From assembly GCA_964017125.1 (NCBI GenBank), contig OZ024914.1, positions 34,646,462 through 34,710,461 on the forward strand: a stretch of 64,000 nucleotides of DNA, in the 5' to 3' direction. Below the pieces are notes generated by a model. The model saw only the letters and a list, made by a program, of their open reading frames with translations, did not search any database and was not told the DNA's origin. Source of the stretch: Flabesymbios commensalis (taxonomy: Eukaryota > Annelida > Polychaeta > Terebellida > Flabelligeridae). Positions 24,665-36,578 of this stretch are shown here, piece by piece. Every line of letters starts with the position of its first letter. Position 1 is the stretch's first letter. A program made the position numbers and the translations under genes.

Positions 24665-25158
24665 GGTCAATGAGTCATTCAACAGTTATTATGGCGATCC
24701 TGGCATATTGTCGCAATGGGGCTAAAAGGATGTATATGTTACCTTATATACCAGCAAGCACAATAAGGCAGTAAGCCAATACCTGTAAACCGTCTTCCCG
24801 CTTGTGTTATGCTAATTATATGTTCATTCACTTAAAGTTTCTCTCGATATTGCGACTCACAACTTTAAGTGAGTGAAAATCATTCATATTTATTTGATTT
24901 GAGAACAATCATCGCTAAATCTTGATGTTTACATCTTAATATTTTTTTTATTTTTGTAGCGTTTTAAGGTTCAATAATAAGCTTATTCACCATGTTTCCC
25001 ACTCGCAAGGAGAACTGGTATTGTTTGCGCAATTAGAAGATATTTTTTGTTTTAATTAATGAATGTATTATATTGTGAAACAGTTGAGTGTAAGGTATTG
25101 GATACGATATTTTAATAATTTGTGCTGTAAATGGAAAATATTGAAAAGTTTGAATCGC

Positions 25159-25251
25159 CTTCCCCTATTGTTCCTTTTATCTCTAAATCTGCTTTGTTGA
25201 TATCAATGATATCCGTGCCGTGATCCATATTTATGTCGAAGATCTCTCGAA
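25159..25251 (-). CDS. Receptor kinase exon: juxtamembrane and glycine loop
   Basis: The acceptor TTGTTATATTTCAG is strong. The exon starts with TT, completing the phase-1 codon left by the transmembrane exon, and encodes REIFDINMDHGTDIIDI and then NKADLEIKGTIGEG. The last part is the start of the kinase domain, where the family pattern is 'LxxxxxIGxGxFG'. No GT donor follows before a stop. The only possibility is AAG|GCGATT, a weak GC donor that may be a mutated GT, so the 3' end is uncertain. Confidence 0.75.
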
Positions 25252-26403
25252 CTGAAATATAACAAGGAGTAAGTTAGACTTTAAAGGCATTTTTACACAA
25301 ATCAAGATCACATAATTTGACCATGTTTTCTGCAGCTTTCAGTTTGGTTAAAACTAAAATCGCTTGATGACTCTTGTAGCTATCTTGTGTAAATATTGCA
25401 AATATTATTTAGATATTACAATGAACGGGCAGTAACAGATAGTAGCAGATAGTAGAACCGTTGTTATTTTTCTTCAGGTGTGCGTGCATGTATATTGAAC
25501 CACAGGGGTGTAATTTGAATTACTGGTTAGAATTTACACGCTGTCATCTATGGAAAAAAGAAGTAACTTGATACAATATTATCATATCATGTAAAAAAAC
25601 TTTATATCAGTCGAAGTGAAGTAATTATTTATATAAATCATCTTCAAGTGTAAGCTGGTCTAAACTTTGGAATAAGCTACTACGCTATACCTTTAGAAAT
25701 ATATTGTCGGGTGCTGATTTAAAATGTTTAATGTATTTTAATGTTTGTATATATATACTGTATCTTCCATTTTAATTTTTATGATTGTGGTACAAATGAT
25801 AAATGTTTAAATAGGTATTTTTATATATTATGTACACGTATGTCAGAAAAAAGGCACATATGCAAAATAGCCAATGAATAATAATGTTTCTACCCTGTAA
25901 AAATATGTTGGGATAAATGAATATGTTTTAATAAATAGTAAAAAAAAAAACAAAAAAAAAAACAAGTACTTTATCTCTGCTGTTCACAGTTACAGGTCAA
26001 GCTGTGCATTGAGCGGTCTAATATATTGGCTTGACCTACTTGCTATTATATACATTTCCTTGTACATGTATATTTCCTTACCATGCAATATATTTGTATC
26101 ACGATATAAGCTATATTTCAGCAAAATCAGTCCTTTAAAAACCATAAATATACAAATGATTTTTTTTAATTCAAATAAAACATAAAAACAGAGCGTTTTC
26201 CAGGCAGCTACCCTAGAGAAATGATGAAAAATCAGGATCATCTAAGTCATTGTCCTTGACCCGTAATTCAGTTATTCTTAAGTTTAACACTAAGTGAAAA
26301 TGCGATTAAAAACTGATACAATATTTTGTAGTAGCCACTTAGAGGATCACACAATTCAATACAGGATATGTCCGCTATTTTAATCATTTCATGCCAGACA
26401 TCT

Positions 26404-26680
26404 TTAACCCTTTCAGTGAGGGGACCGTTTTCAGACGTCAGAATTTGACGTCTATTGACGTCATATTCTGACGTTAATATTCTGACGTCTAAAGTCGATC
26501 TCCAAAGAGAAAGAGTAAAATATTTAATATGGCCGTAGACACATAACATACGTAATCAAAATGAAGCAGAAAGGGCTAACTAAGACATATATGATGATTT
26601 TAAATAGAACACACCTTTGGTCTCTTGGTTTATATAACACATTTCAGTGTTTTAGGAGTTAAATGAATAATAAATAGATA
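26404..26680 (+). mobile_element. piggyBac-like MITE related to 44366-46350
   Basis: It starts TTAACCCTTTCAGTGAGG and has hairpin repeats of GACGTCAGAAT and ATTCTGACGT. Its tail (GGGCTAACTAAGACATATAT, then ACACACCTTTGGTCTC) matches the tail at about 46250-46310. Confidence 0.55.
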
Positions 26681-27313
26681 GATAGTCAGAAGGACGTGGG
26701 TTATAACAATGCTCCTATTTGTGACTACATGTACGCTCCAGACCAAAATCGACAGCTCTAGCTCTAGCATTTAAGGCCTAAATAAATAATATTTATGTAT
26801 GTGAACATTGAGTCAGAAAAAAATAATAGTTATGTAAGGGCTGTTCGTTTTTTTCTTGGGGTGGTGGTATAGAATTTTTCTTAATTCTGGAGGCGGGGGT
26901 GTTGGGCTTCAATTGACACTTTTCCGATGGATGTGACATTTTGTCAAAAACAATTTCCGAGGTGGTGGTTTACTGATAGTATGTGAGTCATGGTGAAATT
27001 GCCCGGGACTGTGGTGTTAAAAATTCGGGAAATCTCTTGACCACGAAAAAAAAAGATGAAGAAGCTACTGATAATTTTGTCTACTTGAAAGCGTGTCTTA
27101 CTGCAGTACGTCTGTCAAATGTTTTGGAGATATATCTATCAGTATATATTTCTCTGCAAATTAACACATTGACAATTTGTACTTGACGTATCGGTTTGTC
27201 CTAATACGGAAGCATTATTCAATTCGTAAAACGAGAGCTGATAAACAACGACATATTCAACGCTCATTAATTATTTTGAAAGTTTGGAAGTGTATGATTG
27301 TGTTTTAACTTAC

Positions 27314-27451
27314 ATTGAAGAGGAGCGGAATCCTCGTGAATTTTAAAGCAATCTATCTTAGGAGAGAGAACATAGAGGCGAACACAATATCCCACTGCTG
27401 TGACTGTGAACACCAGAATGACCAGAACTATGAAGGAACCGAATGCAGAAG
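27314..27451 (-). CDS. Receptor kinase exon: transmembrane helix
   Basis: The acceptor is TTTTATTACAG and the donor T|GTAAGT. The exon is phase 1 at both ends, fitting exactly between exon E (32410-32860) and the glycine-loop exon. It encodes SAFGSFIVLVILVFTVTAVG followed by YCVRLYVLSPKIDCFKIHED. The run FIVLVILVFTVTAVGYCV is a single membrane span with a basic residue just after it, as expected for a type I receptor. Confidence 0.9.
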
Positions 27452-30265
27452 CTGTAATAAAATTGTGGATATGGTATCATTATTCGAATACACATTGTAA
27501 CACTATATTTCACCATATGCACTTGAACAGTTCGGGATACTGTATATATATATATATGTATACATTTTGAAATTGATGAATTTTGTGTTAAGTACGTATC
27601 TGTGACATATGAGTTGCAAAAGAAGAAGCTTATGGATACATTATGTCTTCACAAATCCTTTGTTTACACTTTGAAATGTAAAGATCCCGTGTAATGGGTA
27701 GGATGGTAACTTTTTAAACTTTTGTTCATCTATTATTAGTACAAAGCACACATAGTGCAAGAGCATTAGGGTTGAACCTGGAATAAAATTGCAGAAAGCT
27801 GATTTTTTCAGGAATGATACATGGACATCTCCCCAGACGAATTCCGAAGAGGCCCCAAAAAGCCCCCTTGTGCATTTTTTTTAATTCAAGATGGCCGCCA
27901 CCATTTAACGCCATTTTCGAAAAAACAGGGGTATACCATAATTCCTCACTTTTGCAGTTAGAAAAAAATATTTAGGTGTCTCTACTTATGTTTGAGGACA
28001 CAAAGAGTTCATCCAGATGATCGGAAATGATATCAGTACTTTTCTCAATACAAAAAATCCAAGATGGCCGCCATATTGATATACTGAGTATGCTGAGCGA
28101 TCTCTTAAAAAAACGACAATATGAGGTAGCTATCTCGTTGTTGAGCCTAAAATGTATTTTTTTGCTAAACCCATGGAGTCTAGCACTTATTTAGATCACC
28201 AATATTTTATTATATTGAATTTATCAACATAAATCCCACATAGTTTAATGTTATGTAACACTATATAACGTCATTTTTCCAAACAAAAACCAGGAGTATA
28301 CCCCAATTCCTCACTTTTGCAGTTAAAAAAATTTATTTTGGTGCCTCTACACATGTCTTAAGGCACAACAAGCTCATCAACAGGATCAGAAATGATATCA
28401 TTCCTTTTCTTATCTCCACAAATCCAAGATGGCGACCATTATGTCAAGCGTGTCCCCCCACATCAGAAAATCACTTACATGCCATAATTATCATGTTGTT
28501 GAAACTTTTTTTCAGAGCCATGTAATCTAGAATATATTTCCATCACCAATTTTTTTAATCGAATGTGCTTATCAACACAAAATCCAACATGGCTGACATA
28601 TTGGTTAGCTCTTTTAGCGCAGGTGCCACGATTAAGCGATGTCCAACTGCTTTTTCATATGGGGATATAGATATAGATTTATCAAATTTACAAAATATCA
28701 TATGTCAAAAATCATTGATTAAAAATTCTAACATGTCTCATTTTTAAATATAAGGGTATTTTTCATTCATTTGAAGCTTGAGATAGCGTAAGACATTCCA
28801 TTTTCAAACCCAGCGACTAATTCCAATGTAGGTATTTTATATAGTAGGCCTATATAAAATGTTTTTCGATTTTGGTTAAGTATTAGTTGTGATTATTCTA
28901 GGATATGAGTATTAGCTAATTTTGTGTGAATGTACATAATAACAGAGCTAAGTACAATATTACACCAGCTTGAACACGTGTCCTACGAGACTGTTGGTTA
29001 TTTACATGTACTACTAAATAAGAAAATGTTTTATTTCCCATCATTTTTCTGGCAGAGTTTGGCCATCTATAGGCCTACGTAATTTGGTTAATTTCATGAA
29101 AATTGTAATAAATACCTTGGATTATAGATTAGAATATTCAGATATTTTATTTGAATATTAGTCTATTACGTAATAAATATATGACAATGTATGATATTGC
29201 AATGTGATATTACATTTAAATGTCAGAATATGACATCAAATTAGAGGATGTGACAGTTTAACGTCAGGATATGATAGTTTTATGTCAGGATATACGAATA
29301 TGATATCAGGATATGACACTTCAATATCATGATATGTAATATAATGTCCAAACATTAGTGTTTAATATAGCAAAATCACGTTATGATGGCTCAATACAAC
29401 TTTATAAAGGCAGTATATAGTGGCTAAACATCACGTTGCTGTATTAAAATGAAAAGATATGGCATCATATTATCACGAAATGCATTACAATTTCGTGATA
29501 TATCATTTTAACATCACTATGACATCTTAATGTCAGGATATGACATTTTAATATTAGGATATGGTACTTGAATATTATGATATGACTTTATACATTGATG
29601 AAATGACACATTAAGGTCACAATATAGCATTGTAATGTGATGATGTGTCATTATAAAGACAAACATGCTATTTAATATCGAATATTGTATAATAGACTTG
29701 TCGGATTATGACATTAAAATAGGAAAAACATAAAAAAACAGTTCGAAGTCAGGATCTGGCATATATATGCCAGGAAAAGGATTGTAATTTATCAAAATAT
29801 GACACTTTAACGTCATGAGATGGTATTTATTATAATGTCCAAATTTTGTCCTTTTATATCACACAATAAGATTTGAATGTCAAGATATTCCATTTTTTAT
29901 CAAATCAAGATATGGCGGGCTTGGTGGCATTCTAATGTGACATTATAATGACTGAATATGACACTATAATATTTTAATGTGACCATAGAATGTCAGGATA
30001 TGTCACTTTAAATTCTGGATATGGCATTTTAATGTCAGGATATTATATTGTCATGTCAAGGTATAACATTTCAATAACATTATATTGAGAGACGCACGTT
30101 ACCATATGGTAATACAGAATCGACATAGAACATTCCAATATCAGGATGGCACATGTCAGTTCAACATATATATCGCAATATAATTCAGTAAGTAAAGGCT
30201 TCTACATTGCTCAAATACCGGTACTCCAAAACTGCCAACAACAAAAGCACTTCAGAAGATTCAAT

Positions 30266-30341
30266 AAAATGGAAAGTAAGATAGGGTTAAGACACATGCT
30301 CTTTGAACAGCATGTGTCCTTACCCTCTCTTACTTTCATTT
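30266..30341. repeat. Hairpin within the long-inverted-repeat element
   Basis: The arms GGAAAGTAAGATAGGGTTAAG and ACACATGCT pair, with a few mismatches, with AGCATGTGTCCTTACCCTCT and CTTACTTTC. Confidence 0.65.
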
Positions 30342-30894
30342 CCTCTTAAACTAAAATGTCATATTGTGATGTTAATAATATGCTATATCATGATATTATA
30401 ATAATATCGTGACAATTCACTAAAAGATTCTGTCACTTTAATCACCATACCGTGATGCTTAACCACCATACTCTGCATCTATAAAGCTGTATCCAGACAT
30501 CATAACGTCATTTTACACATGTCTTAAGGCACAAGAAGCTCATCAACAGGATCAGAAATGATATCATTCCTTTTCTTATCTTCAATTAATTTAATGGCAT
30601 ATTCCGATATTCTGATGTTAAATCATCTCATTACAACACCATACAATGCCATAACTTCATTACGAAATATATATATCCTAACATTCAAAATGTAATATCT
30701 TGATATTTAAATGATATATTTCATGATATTAAACATATTGACATTCGCAGATCATGGACAAAAGTAAGTATTTAAAAGAGCATTGTTACAGGACGATTAT
30801 CAAAGATGTCATGTACATGTAACGTGTGAGGCGCAAGTCCTTATCTTGTAATTGATTTTTTCTAGAAAGCCTCCCTTCAACGTCACCTACTGCC

Positions 30895-30998
30895 CCAGCC
30901 AACACGGGGCATTAATTCAATTCTGTTTAATTTCTGGGCCAGCGTCGAAGACGGTCAGCCAATATTAAAACAGTATTGGATGAATGCCTCGTGTTTAA
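30895..30998. mobile_element. Palindromic short element, nested
   Basis: The ends are CCAGCCAACACGGGGC and GCCTCGTGTTT. The inner arms contain GGGCCAGCGTCGAAGACGG. It is inserted in the 27752-32152 element. Confidence 0.6.
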
Positions 30999-32304
30999 AC
31001 TCTATTATGATACAGAGCATATTTTTCTGTACAGGAGGGTGTGGAATCTACAGTCTGGGAACGGATTTTATCTCATGGTCGTTTGTCACCAACGCAAACT
31101 GAAAGAGCAGTCGCTCCAGAAAGAGTTCTAAAAAGAGTGAGTTGCGGGTGCAGAGTAGCTTGTTCAAAGGGGGGGGGGATCTCACAAATCTAGACTATAT
31201 TGTACAACGATGTGCTCTTTTTGTATTGGCCAAACATGTGGAAACTGACAGCTGACAGTTCGAAAACACTCCAAAGCGTCACCCACCATGGTAGAATTAA
31301 CTACCATGTGGGATTCATGTCGATAAACTCTATATAATAAAATATGGTCATCTAAATAAGTTCTGGACTCCATGGGTTCGGCTAAAAAAATACATTTTAG
31401 TTTCAACAACGAGATAGTTATCGCATATTTTCGTTTTTTTTAAGAGATCGCATAACAAAATATTATGGCGGCCATCTTGAATTAGTGGTATTACGAAAAG
31501 TACTGATAATATTTCTGATCATCTGGATAACCTCCTTGTACTTTAAAACATAGGTAGAGACACCAAAATCATTGTTTTAACTTTAAATGTGAGGAATTGG
31601 GGTATACCCTTTTTTTTAAATGGCGTTACCTGGTGTGATTTTAAATTAAGTACTATGTGGGATTTATGTTGATAAATTCAATATAATAAAATAATGGTGA
31701 TCTAAATAAGTGCTAGATTCCATGGATTTGGCCAAGAAATACATTTTAGGCTCAACAACGAGATAAATATCTCATATTTTCGTGTTTTTTTAAGAGATCG
31801 CTTAACATAATCAGAACAATATGGCGGCCATCTTGGATTTTTGATATTGAGAAAAGTGCTGATATCATTTCTGATCCTCTGGATCAACTCTTTGTGCCTT
31901 AAAACATAAGTAGAGACACCAAAATATTTTTTTTTTCCAACTACAAAGGTGAGAAATTAGTGTATACCCCTGTTTTTCAAAAATGGCCTACCATGGTGGC
32001 GGCCATCTTGAATTAAAAAAAATGCACAAGGGGGATTTTTGGGGCCTCTTCTGAATTCGTCTGGGGAGATGTCCAGGTATCATTCCTGAAAAAATCAGCT
32101 TTCTGCAATTTTATTCCAGGTTCCTGTGTTTTTTTCACTAGTGCTCTTGCACAACACAACCTACCTATTATTGTAGCTGTTTGTGTTTATTTTGCAAATG
32201 GAATGCTATGATCTGCTAAAAACACAATAATATTATAAATTATCCTAAACAAAGTATAATTAGCAATATTTAAGAACAGTATGTGAGAAAACGACTTAAT
32301 TCGA

Positions 32305-32392
32305 GCAAGGAACGTTGATTCAATGTTTTCCTAATGTTGGCCTACCGTCTGCGATGTCGACCCAACATTAGCCAAGCATGAGATCAGCATAC
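32305..32392. mobile_element. Palindromic short element beside a splice donor
   Basis: Arms CCTAATGTTGGCCTACCGTC and GACCCAACATTAG surround TGCGATGTC. It ends about 17 bp from the GTAAGT donor of exon E. Confidence 0.6.
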
Positions 32393-32409
32393 AGTGTTGG
32401 TAGACTTAC

Positions 32410-32860
32410 TTGTATTGGACGCCCCACATGTACGTGTATCGTTAAGGAACTGCATCCCTGCTGGACACTCACACACCACAGGTACACCACCTGCACCATC
32501 TGACGCGCCAGAATCACCACCTCCACCGTCTGACGCGTCAGGATCACCACCTCCACCACCACCTGACGCTCCAGGACCACCACCATCTGACACGTCAGGA
32601 TCAGTCAGATCCTGGTCAACCGGATCACACAAGTGGAAACAATAGCCGTTGTATTGAGTCAGTCATCCGTTCTTCCCCAGAGGTTGCAGGGCATGATGTA
32701 CAATGGCAAAGGGCAGTCTGGGTATTATGGTAGGGGAGCTAGTGGTCTTGAGGTGAGTTGACACAGTATGATCAAGACCTGTTCTACTCGTGGATTCCAA
32801 CACAGTCATTGTATACTCCAGCGACGTGTGTAGCTGGACCCTATACCAGTAGATCTCATT
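32410..32860 (-). CDS. Receptor kinase exon E: last propeller strand and second EGF
   Basis: The acceptor TTGTTTTTAG is followed by a frame reading NEIYWYRVQLHTSLEY ... LPFAIVHHALQPLGKNG. This is the last YWTD repeat and the exit strand seen in LRP-type propellers. Codon 66 is TGA (32663-32665), where the family has the first EGF cysteine. The frame then continues with LTQYNGYCFHLCDP ... VCECPAGMQFLNDTRTC, an EGF domain. Between its third and fourth cysteines lies a roughly 40-residue Gly/Asp/Ser-rich insert encoded by a small minisatellite. The donor is A|GTAAGT, phase 1. Confidence 0.8.
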
Positions 32861-33176
32861 CTAAAAACAATTAGAAAAGAGTATTTATTTTGTTAGTGCA
32901 ACATTAAGTATTTTTCATTGAGTGCACTGTAACTGAAGAGTTTCTTACAGGTACAGTATTTTCGGTTTAATAATAACAAGAATATATAATTTTATATGCT
33001 TTATAATAGGCATAACCATGAATCCAAGTGATCCAATTAAAAAAAAAAGAGAAGTGCGTATTATTCTGTTTAATAGTAGGCATATAAAGAATGCAAGTGA
33101 TCATCCCGGATAAATCCGTAGCTAGTAAATTACATATTATTATCCTTATAATTATATCATTCGTGTTTTCTATTAC

Positions 33177-33388
33177 AAGATAAAGAGATAGTTTTGATGG
33201 ACCAAGGGTGTATATAACCTCCTTGGATGAACCTACTTCAAACACCACTAGATTAGTAATGCATCCAGCACCGGGTGGTGACATGATGATATGCTCTACG
33301 TTCACACCGCTCTGGTCAACACGGTTAATGCTGTAAACTCCACGTGTTTCGATGCAGAATGCCACTATGAGTCGATCATCGATGATAT
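33177..33388 (-). CDS. Receptor kinase exon D: YWTD propeller
   Basis: The acceptor is TTTTCTTATCTAG and the donor CTT|GTAATA. The exon encodes DIIDDRLIVAFCIETRGVYS, then INRVDQSGVNVEHIIM, and ends KLSLYL. It joins exon E in phase 0 to give LYLNEIYW, a normal propeller strand. The pattern RLIVAF...VYSINRVDQSG is the 'RLYWVD...IESVDLDG' repeat. It needs one base from the previous exon, which exon C no longer provides. Confidence 0.8.
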
Positions 33389-33888
33389 CTAGATAAGAAA
33401 ATAACAAACACGACCAGCGTAATTATCATTGAAAATCATGACCATGATAAAACAACAAACATAATCTAGGCACTATTTAGACAGAGAAGCAGCTTGAAGA
33501 CGACGATCGAGCGCAAAAGGCAAATATAGAAAGAATATTAAAACAAATACTATTAAAGCCAGATAAGTCAGCGATATTCGAGTATTTCAACCTTTAGGCC
33601 TATACATATTTTGGAAAATTAGATAGATCTATTCATTACTTTTCCCTTCATATTTTTTTTAATAAATCAATATATCTTATTTCGATTATGGCTATGAACA
33701 AAAATCATATTTCAATCGTGGACAAGGCTCTGGTTTGTTTCGTAGGGCACCCATCTAAACAGTCTAGGGGGTTGTAGTATTATTGGTAAGCCTACAAGGC
33801 TACAAGCATTTGAAGTGCATAAGAAGTTGGTATGCAACATTATGTTGGTATTAGACCATAACACAACTGATAAAGGCTTGCATCATAC

Positions 33889-33994
33889 CTAATGTAATTC
33901 TGCGATTCTCTGGTCAGTTGTGAAGATTGGCTCAGACGCTGAACTGTTGAGTTTCAGTTTTCCAATCTTTGTCTTTAAAGCCCAGAACATAACC
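33889..33994 (-). CDS. Receptor kinase exon C: YWTD propeller, one-base slip
   Basis: The acceptor is TTTTTATTATTGTACAG and the donor AG|GTATGA. It joins exon B in phase to read RRVMFWALKTKIGKLKLNSS and then TTDQRIAELH, a YWTD repeat. As written, the exon ends CAT TAG, a stop, and leaves phase 0 although exon D needs phase 1. One extra T (CATTTAG) would give ELH-L-D across the junction, which is the family pattern. A single-base loss, or a homopolymer sequencing error, is the simplest reading. Confidence 0.75.
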
Positions 33995-34159
33995 CTGTAC
34001 AATAATAAAAAGTCATTATGAATTCGTGAACAGATAGAAGAATACATCATCCCGATGGGAAGAAAAGGTAATGTTACTTTGATCAGAAGGTATGACATTT
34101 TGGTTCCAGCATATCGATATATTGCATGCAATGTCCATCCTATAATTATGTGACTTACT

Positions 34160-34275
34160 ATTTGAACATAACCCTTAAAGTGCTAAGCTACTTAATCTAA
34201 ATGTTCACCCATTTAAAAATGTAGGGCGTATCTCGCTACTGCGACTCAAACTTCAAGTGTGTGAAAATTAATCAT
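34160..34275 (+). mobile_element. piggyBac-like MITE remnant
   Basis: TAACCCTTAAAGTGCTAAG is followed by CTCGCTACTGCGACTC and ACTTCAAGTGTGTGAAAATTA, the diverged hairpin of the 19681 family. Confidence 0.4.
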
Positions 34276-34279
34276 ATTC

Positions 34280-35205
34280 GTTTAATTTGAAACAAAGTAT
34301 TTGCAAATCCTGATATCTAAACACATATTTCGTTCTCAATAACAGCGATTTAATCAGCTAATGAAATAGATTAAAAAGACACATGCTCTGAAATGTTGCA
34401 CTTGAATAGTGTGCCACATTTTCATGTAGACATTGTTCAGAAACCTTTTGTCGGTTGCTAAGAGTGATCAGAATACAGTTAGTCACAGAGCTCATAAGGT
34501 TTTTTGAGGCCAAAAGGTTTGAAGATAGTTTTTTTATTGTAGAATTTTATCCTGAAGTTGAAAATACATTTCTTACAGAAAATTAAAACATGAAAATCCT
34601 CATGTAGATTTAGACCTACTCGAAATCATTTTTTATTAATTTTCAGCAGTTATTCATTATCGAGTCTTCATTTTTGGAATAAGCATGTACATTGTAGATA
34701 TTGATACAAATGTTTTTATTCAAAAAAGAAAGTTCACTAAAATCTGCCACCTTGACATTCAGAATGGCCACCACTTGTTTATCAAGGTCACACAATTCTG
34801 ACGAAACTTTTTCAAACATTGGGTGAAAGTAGAGCATCCTCTCCCATCATGATCGCAATATGTAGATAAAACTACTCAAAATCATTTTTTATTAATTTTT
34901 AACAGTTATATGTTATTGAGTTTTTATTTTAGGAAAATAATTTCAAAATCTTACTATATCCTGATACATAACGTTTGTAAACTCTCTTATACTCTTTTAT
35001 ACACACAACTAGTTGTTTGCATTTTCAAATGTTTGGTCGAGCGAAAACACAATTTTGCCACAAAATCGGTTGAAAAATAAAAAGACAAATAATGAACATT
35101 TCTTAAATTATTAATTATTTATCTTCATTTTCCCATGCTTAGTAATTGCCACCTTGCTATGGGGTTTCACGTGACTTATTTATATGTACCCCGGTACCTG
35201 TTCCG
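34280..35205. other. Intronic, no exon seen
   Basis: This is AT-rich sequence within the receptor gene. The phrase ATCATTTTTTATTAATTTT occurs twice (about 34626 and 34881), marking a diverged direct duplication. Confidence 0.4.
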
Positions 35206-35399
35206 TGAATTAAAGGGAGGGTGTTAAGGTTTTAAAATATAGTTTTGGCCATTATTTTGGTTTAATTATACTATTCAAAGTACATCCCAAAATAAAGCAT
35301 CATTAAATTTTTAATATATGCCACGAAAAAGTGCATTTGAAGTAGGCCAAATGAATCTCATATTGAGGGTCATAAAAAACGCTCCCACTATCAGCAGCT

Positions 35400-35417
35400 G
35401 CCGTGTGACGTCACACG
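35400..35417. promoter_or_regulatory. Perfect 18-bp palindrome with a CRE core
   Basis: CCGTGTGACGTCACACGG is a perfect palindrome centred on TGACGTCA, the CRE/ATF site. It lies inside the THAP element about 135 bp upstream of the THAP start codon, so it may be promoter sequence of that element. Confidence 0.45.
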
Positions 35418-35551
35418 GTGAAGTCGTATGCCTACAGCAGTCCACTTGCACTGATCCTATAGTGATCCCGCAGTCACTACCCAGTTGTACAGCGTCTTGT
35501 TCATGGATTGTCCTACAAAGTTTTAATGTCATCTTTGTTTAAATTGTTACC

Positions 35552-35811
35552 ATGCCAAAACGTTGCGTCTCCGGTTTGTGTAACAATACAAATGAAGATG
35601 TTACAGCACTAATACATGGCCAAAAGATTCCCAAATCGCACGCAAGTGGGATCGTTTTGTGAAACTCGACAGAGCTAATAACTATAACTGGAAGCATGGT
35701 AATCGCGCATATGTTCTGTGTGGTGTTCACTTCAGACAACTTAATGATTTCATATCTTATGGTCAGTGGAGACATACATTTCAGTTTTCACTCCCGGCCT
35801 ACCCAGGGTAA
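35552..35811 (+). pseudogene. THAP zinc-finger domain of the P-like element
   Basis: From ATG at 35552 the frame reads MPKRCVSGLCNNTNEDVTAL. After a one-base slip near 35615 it continues WPKDSQIARKWDRFVKLDRA and YVLCGVHFRQLNDF, ending at TAA (35809). THAP domains are C2CH fingers, and here the ligands are CVSGLC and CGVH. The invariant tryptophan (RKW) and proline (WPK) are present, and the final AVPTLF box is poorly kept. THAP domains bind the element's own ends in P transposons. The slip would be mended by one base, so this is either recent decay or a sequence error. Confidence 0.8.
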
Positions 35812-36463
35812 ATGTCCCAGAATATATCTAGATCAAACGTCTAGTTCTAACCGTTAGGCCTACTGCTACCAGGGCTAATGATGACGATGATGACTTCAAC
35901 ACCCCCATAACCACTTATTACTACCAGAACGCATAGCAATCACGACTGTTTTCAATTTCAGCTACTTAACTTTTATACACGTAGAATTGTGGTTCACACC
36001 TGTGATACCAGATTGCATTATTCAGATACATTATTATATAAATGATAATTTTTTTCGAATAAAACTGTTCATGAAAACTCAGCCCCACGGGGAACAAAAA
36101 AAATTCATATTAGGTGATCAGGCCTACATACTGACCGACCCAGGGTTGTCACCAAAAACTTGGAAAAATTAGTAAGACTAGCCAAACGGCGCTGAAAACA
36201 AAATTAATATTTGTATTTACAATATTTCAAACTCTCGCCTGATAAAAGTCAATAAGAGCGCCGTTGGGGTTAAATTCCATAATTTTGAGAATTATTTTGT
36301 AAATAATTCAATGAATAAATACGACCGAACTTCCCATAACTTTGTTCTGAGACGTCGAACGCAGATGGTTTAACCATCAACATGCTACACTTTTTAATGA
36401 GAAAAGGAAAATTCCTGTGACGTATCGACATAAACCAGGGAATTACCATGATGACATCGCCTA

Positions 36464-36578
36464 CCCAGCAAACACAAAACATTTGTAGACCTATAACACT
36501 TGTACAATGCTGGAACAACGTCGGAGACGTTGGGCCAGAGTTGTACAAATGTTTTGCAAATGTTTTGTGTTTGCTGGG
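36464..36578. mobile_element. Palindromic short element, full-length type
   Basis: It runs from CCCAGCAAACACAAAAC to GTTTTGTGTTTGCTGGG, with an inner CAACGTCGGAGACGTTG core and TTGTACAA-type arms. It is nested in the P-like element, so it inserted later. Confidence 0.85.

Larger units (their letters stand above)
27752..32152. mobile_element. 4.4-kb long-inverted-repeat element in the receptor intron
   Basis: The arms at 27752-28600 and 31190-32152 are inverted copies. They share AACCTGGAATAAAATTGCAG, TGCACAAGGGGG/CCCCCTTGTGCA, AAGATGGCCGCC and GGGGTATACC. The tips read AGTGCAAGAGCA on the left and GCTCTTGCAC on the right. Each arm is itself made of modules of about 345-355 bp, seen by the return of AATTCCTCACTTTTGCAGTT at about 27940 and 28295. 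The core (29200-30750) is a degenerate field of TGTCAGGATATGACA-like words. A 70-bp piece of arm module lies at 30515-30580. No transposase was seen. Confidence 0.75.

Noticed and set aside
31035-31136. A 34-codon plus-strand exon with AG before and GTGAGT after (EGVESTVWERILSHGR)
   Set aside because: It lies inside the long-inverted-repeat element, has no partner exon on that strand and no recognisable domain. The splice-like ends may be chance.
32394-32645. A plus-strand proline-rich frame (SPPPPSDASGSPP)
   Set aside because: It is the antisense of the Gly/Asp/Ser insert in the receptor's second EGF domain.
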